A stretch of 64,000 bases of DNA from an uncultured Erysipelotrichaceae bacterium (lineage in GTDB: Bacteria > Bacillota_I > Bacilli_A > Erysipelotrichales > Erysipelotrichaceae), in assembly GCA_900314905.1 (NCBI GenBank), contig OMXA01000005.1, positions 18,441 through 82,440 on the forward strand, in the 5' to 3' direction. The translations under genes were made by a program, and so were the position numbers. The notes below the pieces were generated by a model. That model was not told the origin of the DNA, searched no databases, and saw nothing but the letters and a program-made list of their open reading frames with translations. This document shows positions 43,967-51,614 of the stretch, in pieces. Position 1 is the stretch's first letter. Every line of letters starts with the position of its first letter.

Positions 43967-45802
43967 ATGAATCAGAAAAATGTGATGTTCCTGGTGATTG
44001 ACGCATGCAATGCGGATTATCTGGGATCGAAAGACTATAAGCCGTCCTGCAGTCCGTTCCTGGACTCGCTTTCCAAGCGTTCCCATACGTTCAGCAATGT
44101 GTTTTCTTCAGGTCCTTATACAGAAGCGGCCATGATGGAACTGATGGCAGGATATCGTGTGCTGGATCATAACAGTTTCATCGAGAACCTGCAGTTTGCC
44201 CCGAAGACGGTGCTTGAGATGTTCCATGAACATGGCTATGAGACATACTCGATCATCGGATGTTTCTCGGATTATATCTCATTTTTCCGCGGCCTGGATC
44301 ATCCGGCGATCTGCGCTGCTCCTTCCTATCGGAATCTCTATTACGGAAGAATCCGTTTCTACCGGGAGCTGTATCTGAACCATGCGCTTCCGGAAGCGAA
44401 GTATCAGATCATGAAAGACCTCATGAAGCATTATTTCGAGGGCTATGAGTGGTTTCTGAACGACTATCTGAATCATGGATATGCGACGAAGTTCATTGTG
44501 CGCCCGGATCTTTCTCTGGAAGATGTCCGGAAGAAGCAGAATGGCATTCTGGAAGAACAGAGAGTATTTGAATCCGATCCGGATGCGTATCTGGAAGACA
44601 TGCTCAAGCAAGGCGAGGGGCATCGCCTGTTTTCGCTGGAATTCGGCGGAAACTGGGTGGAGTCTGAGAAGATGCGCAGCCTGATCAATGAGATGATCGA
44701 TCAGTATTCGGATACCATCGCCCGCATGCGCAGACTTCAGATTCATGGCAACCGGAAATATATCGGCGGCATGGTGCCAAATGCCTTCCGGCAGGCAGGA
44801 ACCGCTCTGAAGATGACCGGGAAGCTGCTTGCGTCCCGTACGATGAATATGCCGCGCTTCAAGGATGCTGTCGGCATGCCGGTACTGGAGCTGTCTATCT
44901 ACAATGATTATGTTCTGAACCATGTGCTGAAGAAAGACATCAATTATCGCAAGATCAAGACAGGGCCATGCGCAAAGGATATGTATGATCATTTCCTGGA
45001 TTGGTATGATACCCGGTATACGCATGAGAAACCGTTCTATGCTTATATCCATATCGATGATATTCATATGAATCCCATTCCGTTCTCTTTCACGGAAGAC
45101 CGCGAGCTGCTGGAGAGAGAGTTTGCATACATGAAGCAGTATGTCGATTCTCTGGATGACCGGTACCATGGCAACATCATGTATGATGTCGGCATTCATC
45201 ATGTGGATGAAAAGATCCGCCTGTTCACGGAAGAACTGCAGAAGCGGGGAATTCTGGAGAATACGGAGCTCATTGTCACGGCGGATCATGGCTATTATTA
45301 TTCCTATAATCATTTCCGCAAGGATTCTATCGGGAATCTGTATCGGGAGAATTTTCATATTCCGCTGATCTGGCATGAGCCTGGTCAGACAGCTCCTTCT
45401 TCTGATTCTTCATTTCATGCGGAGAGGGATATTCCTTATACGCTGGCTGAACATCTCGGCATGAAGCCGCATGAGAGCTGGCAGGGAGAGAACCTGTTCA
45501 CTTCAGAAGGAAGACCCTGCATTCTTTCAGAGTATCCGGGAAGGGGGTCTCCCGATCTGGATCTGAAGCAGCTGTATTTCGGCTGCTATGATGACAGCTG
45601 GAAAATTGTGGTCAAAGCATATCTGAAAGAAGAGCTGAACGAGCAGAATATCACCGAGATCTATGATGTGCGCAATGATCTTTTTGAGGGAAAGAATCTG
45701 AAGAACGGCGATTATGACCGCGATCATGTTCAGAGACTGTTTGAGGTTGTCAAAAAGCGCTTTTCAGAACTGAAACAGGAATATGCGGGGCTGCTGAAAT
45801 GA
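43967..45802 (+). CDS. Alkaline-phosphatase/sulfatase-superfamily enzyme, no membrane segment
   Basis: A 611-residue protein of the AlkP/sulfatase fold. Metal-site landmarks are VIDACNADYLG (Asp12), the nucleophile region SSGPYTEAAMMELMAGY (Thr52, so not the Cys-x-Pro-x-Arg of true sulfatases), and TADHGYYYSYNH near residue 440. A threonine nucleophile is usual in phosphoglycerol and phosphoethanolamine transferases such as LtaS, but those have membrane helices, which are absent here, as is any signal peptide. It could therefore be a cytoplasmic phosphodiesterase or transferase acting on lipid-linked glycan. ATG 43967 has GAGAGG upstream. The 3' end overlaps the next GT2. Confidence 0.75.
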   Translation: MNQKNVMFLVIDACNADYLGSKDYKPSCSPFLDSLSKRSHTFSNVFSSGPYTEAAMMELMAGYRVLDHNSFIENLQFAPKTVLEMFHEHGYETYSIIGCFSDYISFFRGLDHPAICAAPSYRNLYYGRIRFYRELYLNHALPEAKYQIMKDLMKHYFEGYEWFLNDYLNHGYATKFIVRPDLSLEDVRKKQNGILEEQRVFESDPDAYLEDMLKQGEGHRLFSLEFGGNWVESEKMRSLINEMIDQYSDTIARMRRLQIHGNRKYIGGMVPNAFRQAGTALKMTGKLLASRTMNMPRFKDAVGMPVLELSIYNDYVLNHVLKKDINYRKIKTGPCAKDMYDHFLDWYDTRYTHEKPFYAYIHIDDIHMNPIPFSFTEDRELLEREFAYMKQYVDSLDDRYHGNIMYDVGIHHVDEKIRLFTEELQKRGILENTELIVTADHGYYYSYNHFRKDSIGNLYRENFHIPLIWHEPGQTAPSSDSSFHAERDIPYTLAEHLGMKPHESWQGENLFTSEGRPCILSEYPGRGSPDLDLKQLYFGCYDDSWKIVVKAYLKEELNEQNITEIYDVRNDLFEGKNLKNGDYDRDHVQRLFEVVKKRFSELKQEYAGLLK

Positions 45803-46836
45803 GCAATCTGAAATTCAGCGTGGTGATTCCGGTTTACAACTGTGAGGATACCATTCAGAACTGCCTGGACAGCATCCTTCTTTCCAATCAGACCGACCTG
45901 GAAATCGTTGCAGTAGATGATGGTTCCTCGGATCAGAGCGGGGCAATCCTGGACAGATATGCTTCCAGGGATCCGCGTGTCCGCGTGATTCACCAGAACA
46001 ATCAGGGCAATTCCTTTTCCAGAGATACGGCAGTTCAGAATACGACCGGAGACTATATCCTGTTTGTCGATGCGGATGATGAACTGGAACCGCATGCAGC
46101 TGACCGGATTGCAGAGCTTCTCGATGATCGCCCGGATATCCTGATTTTCGGGTTTACCAGTGTTTTCGTCGAAGAGCATTATAGCGTGAAGAGTCCGAAG
46201 CCTGACCGTACGTTTGCGGATGCGAAAGAGGCTGCGATCTATCTGCTGGAGCAGGGGGGATTCAATCTGCTCTGGAACAAATGCTGGAAAGCATCCCTGA
46301 TCCGCGGCTTTCATGACTTTCCGGCAATGAAGACAACCGGTCAGGATTTTATCTTCAACTGCAATGTATTTCCTCGGGCTGCTAAGATCATCAGCTCTTC
46401 CGGCATGTTCTATCGCTATGAGAAAAGAGCGCGTGAGACGATGGTTACCAGATATATTCAGGATGGGTACGCGAATCTGAAGCGAAAGGAATATGCTCTG
46501 GAAGAGATGTTTCACCGATTCGGAAATGTTCCGGAACAGGTACTTGCCGATTACATGATCCGGGAATATGAAGTCTATACCATCAACCTGTTTTCTTCGA
46601 AGTGCCCGCTGTCTGGCCAGGAGAAGAAGCAGAAAATCAGAAAGCATATTCTTTCGGAGCCTGCCTTCCGAAGAATCTGCATGGCTCACCCTATCACGCG
46701 GTACTCTTCCCTGTTTCAGAAAATAGTAAAGTCCGGAAATGCCGGAATGATCGCTCATGTATATTCCCGGCTGTGCTGGTTCAGGGATTCCTGCGGTCCT
46801 GTCTACCGGAGAATTCGCAGAATGGTGAATTCCTGA
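45799..46836 (+). CDS. GT2 family glycosyltransferase
   Basis: GT-A enzyme of 345 residues. FSVVIPVYNCEDTIQNCLDS, IVAVDDGSSDQSGAILD and YILFVDADDELEPH (metal motif near residue 92) are the standard GT2 features. NLLWNKCWKASLIRGFHDFP marks the acceptor domain of the EpsJ/WaaV-type group. The basic C-terminal helix region may associate with the membrane. It starts 4 bases inside the preceding gene. A weak hairpin follows its stop. Confidence 0.88.
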   Translation: MSNLKFSVVIPVYNCEDTIQNCLDSILLSNQTDLEIVAVDDGSSDQSGAILDRYASRDPRVRVIHQNNQGNSFSRDTAVQNTTGDYILFVDADDELEPHAADRIAELLDDRPDILIFGFTSVFVEEHYSVKSPKPDRTFADAKEAAIYLLEQGGFNLLWNKCWKASLIRGFHDFPAMKTTGQDFIFNCNVFPRAAKIISSSGMFYRYEKRARETMVTRYIQDGYANLKRKEYALEEMFHRFGNVPEQVLADYMIREYEVYTINLFSSKCPLSGQEKKQKIRKHILSEPAFRRICMAHPITRYSSLFQKIVKSGNAGMIAHVYSRLCWFRDSCGPVYRRIRRMVNS

Positions 46837-46867
46837 CGTGAATCGTCTGCGGGGATTATTTCATTTT
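46828..46867 (+). terminator. Weak hairpin with T-rich tail after 45799 gene
   Basis: AATTCC (46828-46833) pairs with GGGATT (46852-46857) and GACG (46835-46838) with CGTC (46844-46847), with an internal bulge and five-base loop, followed by ATTTCATTTTT. It overlaps the stop codon. Partial termination is plausible because a promoter-like box follows directly. Confidence 0.35.
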
Positions 46868-46876
46868 TGATATACT
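46868..46876 (+). promoter_or_regulatory. Extended -10 (TGATATACT) before 46888 gene
   Basis: TGA TATACT ends 11 bases before the ATG at 46888. Transcription would start around 46883, leaving a leader of about five bases with no ribosome site. No -35 is visible. Confidence 0.5.
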
Positions 46877-46887
46877 ATGATGCAGAT

Positions 46888-47859
46888 ATGGAAGAAAAGA
46901 CACTGATTACGGTAATCATTCCGGTTTATAACATTCAGGAATATATCGGCGCATGCATGAAGAGCGTGCTTGCGCAGACTTACCGGAATCTTCAGATTCT
47001 TGCGGTCAATGACGGCAGCACCGATCATTCCCGGGAGATTCTTGAAAAGTATGCTTCTGAAGATTCCCGGATCACGATTCTGGATAAGGAGAATGGCGGC
47101 TTGTCTGACGCCAGGAACTATGGGCTGACCAAAGCAGAAGGGGAGTTTGTCTGCTTCGTGGACGGAGATGATACCATTGCCCCGACGTATGCAGAAGATC
47201 TGCTGCGGATGGTGCAGAGCTTAACTGCGGATATTGCGGTCTGCGACATGGAGTATCATTATGAGGATGGAAAGACCGAATTCTCTTCCGGCGGAACATT
47301 CAGCCATACCAATGCAGTCACCTGGCCGGAACTCGTGCTGATCAACAACAGTGCCTGCAACAAGCTGTATCGCACGTCCTTATTCCATGATCTGCAGTTT
47401 CCGAAAGGGAAACTATATGAAGACCTTGCAACGATCCCTTCGCTCTTGTACCATGCATCCCTGGTATCCAAGGTCAATCAGCCGCTGTATTTCTATCGTC
47501 AGAGAAGCGGCAGTATCCGCCATGCCAGGATTGATGACCGGATCTTCGACATCTATGATGCCATTGACCGCTGCAGGGAATATGTCATTGCCCATGGCAA
47601 TGATCCGGAAGTGCTGGAACAGCTGAATCATCTGTATGTGATCCATGGGCTGGATGCGATTACCCTGAAGATCAAGGATGCGGAAGACAAAGAAAAGCGG
47701 ATCCCGTATCTTCAGAAGAATATGGAGATCCTGAAGCAGGAATATCCTGATTTCATGAAGGATCCTTATGTGAAGAAAGCCGGATTCCGGAAGAAGATCA
47801 TCTACAATCTCCTCTCAGAAGGGAACTACAAAATGGTGCTGCGACTGTATGACCGATAA
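46888..47859 (+). CDS. GT2 family glycosyltransferase
   Basis: GT-A enzyme of 323 residues. LITVIIPVYNIQEYIGACMK, ILAVNDGSTDHSREIL, GLSDARNYGLTKAEGEFVCF and the metal motif VDGDDTIAPTYAEDL are clear. The acceptor region NNSACNKLYRTSLFHDLQFP followed by EDLATIPSLLYHA is typical of the EpsJ/CpsI-like group. No ribosome site precedes ATG 46888, which is 11 bases after an extended -10 box, so a near-leaderless start is likely. It overlaps the next GT4 by 11 bases. Confidence 0.88.
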   Translation: MEEKTLITVIIPVYNIQEYIGACMKSVLAQTYRNLQILAVNDGSTDHSREILEKYASEDSRITILDKENGGLSDARNYGLTKAEGEFVCFVDGDDTIAPTYAEDLLRMVQSLTADIAVCDMEYHYEDGKTEFSSGGTFSHTNAVTWPELVLINNSACNKLYRTSLFHDLQFPKGKLYEDLATIPSLLYHASLVSKVNQPLYFYRQRSGSIRHARIDDRIFDIYDAIDRCREYVIAHGNDPEVLEQLNHLYVIHGLDAITLKIKDAEDKEKRIPYLQKNMEILKQEYPDFMKDPYVKKAGFRKKIIYNLLSEGNYKMVLRLYDR

Positions 47860-49006
47860 GAAATCAATTCTGTTTGTGAATGACGAAATGCGCATGGGCG
47901 GGGTTGCCCGCGTGCTGAATACCCTGATGGCGGCATTGCCAGCGGATCAGTATGACATTGATCTGCTTGTGCTGCACAGAAGGGGGATGCTGCTGGAGGA
48001 AGTTCCTTCCAATGTCCATATCATCGAAGGAACTCCTTTTTTCCGTCCGGTTGATGAATCCCTGGATCAGCTGATCTCTTCCAGAGACTGGTCAGAGACT
48101 GCCGCAAAACTGCGGCTGCTGTTCTATATGAAGACCGGCCTGATCTGGAAGAAGATCCGGAGCGAGCGGAAGAAGATCCTTCATAAGCAGTATGATGTTG
48201 AGGTCGCGGCCAAAGAAGGCTTCTGCACGATCTTCACTGCCAGCGGCGATTCGAAGCGGAAGATCAACTGGGTTCTGACGGATTACAGCGTCTGCAACTA
48301 TTCCCGGAATCATATGCCGCTGGTCCAGAAAGCCCTCAGGCACATCGATCTGAACATCGCGGACTCGGAAAAAGCACTGATTGCCTACGAGACCGTATTT
48401 CATGTGTCCAACGGCATCACGATTCATAACCTCATGGATACGGAACGGATTGAGAAGTGTCTTTCAGAGAGCCATGGCGAAGAGATTTCCGGAACAGATG
48501 GACCGAATCTGATTTCGGTTGTCCGCTTCCACCCGCAGAAGTCCGTAGACCGTCTTCTGATTGCCAGCGACCTTGCCTACCGCAAGGGGCTGCATCATAC
48601 CTTGTATCTGATCGGCGGGGGCGAAGAAGAAGAGAAGCTTCATGCCATCGTGAACGAGCGGGAGATGAAGCACGTCGTGTTCCTGGGCTATCAGGCAAAC
48701 CCATACGGAGATATGGCAAAGGCAGATCTCTTTGTGCTTCCGAGTCTTTATGAAGGCTTTGCTACTGTCATCAGCGAAAGCCTGATCGTCGGCACACCGG
48801 TGCTTACCACAGAAGTTTCCGGCTGCCATGAGCAGATCGTGAAACCCGAGCAGGGGTGGATTGTCGAAAACAGTCAGGAAGGGCTGAACCGCGGCCTGGA
48901 AGAGGCATTGCGTGACCCGGAACGGCTGAAGAAGATGAAAGAACAGCTGAGGTCCTATCATTACCCGAATGAAGAGATTCTCAGGCAGTTCATGAAGGTG
49001 CTCTGA
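47849..49006 (+). CDS. GT4 family glycosyltransferase
   Basis: GT-B enzyme of 385 residues. KKSILFVNDEMRMGGVARVL has the Gly-Gly-Val-Ala-Arg loop of GT4 enzymes. A basic segment (WKKIRSERKKILHKQYDVEV) lies in the N-terminal domain. The donor half has ISVVRFHPQKSVDRLLIASD, VVFLGYQANPYGDMAKADLF and the Glu-x7-Glu site SLYEGFATVISESLIVGTPV. The ATG lies in the last codons of the preceding GT2, so it is translationally coupled to it. Confidence 0.88.
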   Translation: MTDKKSILFVNDEMRMGGVARVLNTLMAALPADQYDIDLLVLHRRGMLLEEVPSNVHIIEGTPFFRPVDESLDQLISSRDWSETAAKLRLLFYMKTGLIWKKIRSERKKILHKQYDVEVAAKEGFCTIFTASGDSKRKINWVLTDYSVCNYSRNHMPLVQKALRHIDLNIADSEKALIAYETVFHVSNGITIHNLMDTERIEKCLSESHGEEISGTDGPNLISVVRFHPQKSVDRLLIASDLAYRKGLHHTLYLIGGGEEEEKLHAIVNEREMKHVVFLGYQANPYGDMAKADLFVLPSLYEGFATVISESLIVGTPVLTTEVSGCHEQIVKPEQGWIVENSQEGLNRGLEEALRDPERLKKMKEQLRSYHYPNEEILRQFMKVL

Positions 49007-49007
49007 T

Positions 49008-50573
49008 ATGCGCAGAATATTCACGGAAAAACTGCTTCACCGCCTGATTCTGATCCTGATCGTGATTCAGCCGATCATCGATCTGGACTATCTGGCCTAT
49101 GGATTTCTGGACTCCTACGGGCTGCCGCGACCGGCCACGATTATCCGTTTCCTGGTCATTCCGGCATTTACGATCTGGTCGTTCTGCCTGCATGACAAAC
49201 AGAAGAAGCGCACCTTCGTGCTTGCCTTCCTCTACGGCATTGCGTTTCTTGCGTATTTCTATCTGCACTGCCGCCAGGCAGAAGCACTGTATCCGCGCCT
49301 GGACCTGACCGAGAACTTCCGGTTCAGCACATGGCAGGAACTGACTTATGTACTGACCTTAGTGCTTCCGTATGCGGCAGTGTATTTCATTTATCACGAG
49401 CATTTTGACCGGAAAGAACTGCGCTCCATGGTGCTCTTTCTTTCCGGCATCATCAGTATCCCGATCGTGATCGGCGATCTGTATGTCTTTGCCGACAGCA
49501 CGTATTATGGAAAGACGGTTGGCAATGTGTTCAGCTGGTTCAGCGGAATCTATGGCTGGTATCATCCGAGAACGCTTGCTTCGAAGTTCTTCTTCAATGA
49601 AGGAAATACGATCGGCATTCTGCTCTTCATGATCCTTCCTCTGATGTATTATTACCTGGCTGTTGCAGAGAGTGCGAAAGAACGGAAGAAGATTCTGCTT
49701 CTGATTGTGATCCAGAGCCTGGCAATGCAGATGCTGGCGACCCGGGTCGCAACCTATGGCGCGGTGATGATGCCGCTATTGTTCCTGGTCTTCTACTTTC
49801 TGGATGCGAAAATTCTGAAAAAGAGAACGTTCGAGAAACAGGTTCTGCTTTCTTCGCTTGTGATTGCCGTGGTCTTCGGAGCATTGCTGAACTGGACTCC
49901 GGCGGTTCAGAACCAGCGGGTAGATGCGAAGAATGATACCGCACTGCTGCATAATGGCGCGATCCAGTTTGCGGCAGATGAGCTGAAGAATGCCGAAGAC
50001 CTCGTTCCAGGCACGGAAGAATATATCAACTTCTATGTCTATGCGTTTGAAACCTATGGCATCAATGCCAAATATATCCAGTCTGTTCCCTCGATGTACT
50101 ATACGGAATACTACAGCTACCAGCATGATCCGAAGTTCTGGTTTGATGTCTGCATGATGCCGGTATTCGACCGTGTCAACGGCAGGCAGATCGAAACGAT
50201 CTTCTTCAATTACAAATACCGGAACCTGACGGCTGCAGAGAAACTGCTTGGCATGGGCTACAGCACCTTCATGAACGGATCCATCGTTCTTGAGCGTGAT
50301 TTTGTCATGCAGATCTATACGCTTGGATATGCTGGCGAACTTCTCTGCGTGGTTCCGTGGATTCTGATCTGCCTGTATGGACTGGTGATGTTCATCCGGT
50401 ACTGGAAAAAATTATTGAATCTGGAAAATATGATGCTGATTGTTTCGCTTGGGGCGGGACTTGGCTCAGCATATCTTTCCGGGCATATGCTGGATCAGTT
50501 CATCACGACCATCTTCCTGGCATTGATTGTCGCTGTCCTTCTGAATCGGGTTCAGGAGGCCCGCAAGGCATGA
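49008..50573 (+). CDS. O-antigen-ligase-like membrane protein (third Wzy-type)
   Basis: A 521-residue membrane protein with about 11-12 helices. The N-terminal LILILIVIQPIIDLDYLAYG fits the O-antigen ligase-like group common in Bacillota. Two long outer loops follow: one after YYGKTVGNVFSWFSGIYGWY and a ~130-residue loop (residues ~300-430) with many aromatic and acidic residues. It probably polymerises or ligates a glycan on the outer face. It starts one base after the GT4 stop. The other polymerase candidates are at 1078 and 4504. Confidence 0.72.
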   Translation: MRRIFTEKLLHRLILILIVIQPIIDLDYLAYGFLDSYGLPRPATIIRFLVIPAFTIWSFCLHDKQKKRTFVLAFLYGIAFLAYFYLHCRQAEALYPRLDLTENFRFSTWQELTYVLTLVLPYAAVYFIYHEHFDRKELRSMVLFLSGIISIPIVIGDLYVFADSTYYGKTVGNVFSWFSGIYGWYHPRTLASKFFFNEGNTIGILLFMILPLMYYYLAVAESAKERKKILLLIVIQSLAMQMLATRVATYGAVMMPLLFLVFYFLDAKILKKRTFEKQVLLSSLVIAVVFGALLNWTPAVQNQRVDAKNDTALLHNGAIQFAADELKNAEDLVPGTEEYINFYVYAFETYGINAKYIQSVPSMYYTEYYSYQHDPKFWFDVCMMPVFDRVNGRQIETIFFNYKYRNLTAAEKLLGMGYSTFMNGSIVLERDFVMQIYTLGYAGELLCVVPWILICLYGLVMFIRYWKKLLNLENMMLIVSLGAGLGSAYLSGHMLDQFITTIFLALIVAVLLNRVQEARKA

Positions 50574-51544
50574 GTGCGGTATCAGTGATCGTTCCATGCT
50601 ATAACTGTGAGAAAACGGTTGAGAGAACTCTGGACAGCCTGCGCAATCAGACCTTGAAGGATCTGGAGATCATTGCAATCAATGATGGTTCTGAAGATAA
50701 TACTCTGAAAGTCCTTCAGAACTATCAGCAGCAGTATCCTGAGCTGAATCTGAAGATTTTTTCCAAGGAGAACGAAGGAATTGCGGAAGCCAGAAACTTC
50801 GGCTTATCCAGAGTCTCCGGAGAATATTTCGGCTTTCTGGACAGTGATGATTATGCGGAGCCAGGCATGTTTGAAGATCTGTACCGCAAAGCAGCATCGG
50901 AACATCTCGAATTAGCTGTTTCCGATTTCTGGTGGGAGAACTCAAGAGGAAGAAAGCTTCAGAAGGAAGGCCCTTATGAAATCGGGCCTGACATGATGGT
51001 CTCTCTTTTTGCCGTGCTCTGGAACAAGCTCTATCAGACATCCTTTATCCGTTCTCTCGATATTTCGTTTCCGAAGGGCGACCGGTATGAGGATGCTTGC
51101 TTTCTGTACTGTCTGACCTGCAGGCTGACGAAGATCGGCTTTGTCGATCAGCCTTATGTGCATTATGTGCAGCAGCAGAAGAGCATCACGCATACGAACA
51201 ATGATCAGGTCAAGAATATGATCGAGGTATTTCAGATCATCCAGAAGTATTACCGGGATCATGGCTGCTTTGAGGAATACCGGGATGCCCTGGAATATAT
51301 TCATATCAAGTTCTTCCTGGGCAACAGCTTCCTTCGAAGTGCTCGGATTGAAAATAAGGAGGATCGGGAACATACGATCCGCATGGGCTGGGATCTTCTG
51401 AATACTTCGTTTCCGGATTGGCATCATAACCCGTATCTGAAGAGTCTCGGCGGAATGAAAAACCGCTATTTCGCCATGGTCAATGAGCATAATCTGATGT
51501 TCTTTGCCTGGCTCTTCCGGCATTTCAAGAAAGACAATCTCTGA
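50570..51544 (+). CDS. GT2 family glycosyltransferase
   Basis: GT-A enzyme of 324 residues. VSVIVPCYNCEKTVERTLDS, IIAINDGSEDNTLKVL, GIAEARNFGLSRVSGEYFGF and the metal motif LDSDDYAEPGMFEDL are all present, followed by VLWNKLYQTSFIRSLDISFP and EDACFLYCLTCRL. ATG 50570 overlaps the previous stop (ATGA) and has AGGAGG upstream, so the open frame extending 213 bases further upstream is not coding. It resembles the 46888 enzyme in architecture. Confidence 0.9.
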   Translation: MSAVSVIVPCYNCEKTVERTLDSLRNQTLKDLEIIAINDGSEDNTLKVLQNYQQQYPELNLKIFSKENEGIAEARNFGLSRVSGEYFGFLDSDDYAEPGMFEDLYRKAASEHLELAVSDFWWENSRGRKLQKEGPYEIGPDMMVSLFAVLWNKLYQTSFIRSLDISFPKGDRYEDACFLYCLTCRLTKIGFVDQPYVHYVQQQKSITHTNNDQVKNMIEVFQIIQKYYRDHGCFEEYRDALEYIHIKFFLGNSFLRSARIENKEDREHTIRMGWDLLNTSFPDWHHNPYLKSLGGMKNRYFAMVNEHNLMFFAWLFRHFKKDNL

Positions 51545-51601
51545 TGATCTGAAGCTTCAAAGGCTAACGAAACCTTAAGATTCGGTTCTTCTGTTTTCAC
51601 C

Positions 51602-51607
51602 TATAAT
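51602..51607 (+). promoter_or_regulatory. -10 box for a probably leaderless start (51615 gene)
   Basis: TATAAT ends 7 bases before the ATG at 51615, placing the expected transcription start at or one base before the start codon. No good -35 is visible. AGAGAG abuts the ATG and is too close to serve as a ribosome site. Confidence 0.45.
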
Positions 51608-51614
51608 CAGAGAG

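Noticed and set aside
44279-45376. A 365-codon minus-strand open frame opposite the AlkP-like gene
   Set aside because: Same kind of shadow: no recognisable motif, no upstream signals, and the plus strand has a clear enzyme.
50357-50569. Upstream in-frame extension of the GT2 at 50570
   Set aside because: It lies within the coding region of the 49008 membrane protein in another frame; the GT2 fold starts at 50570, which has AGGAGG and an ATGA overlap.
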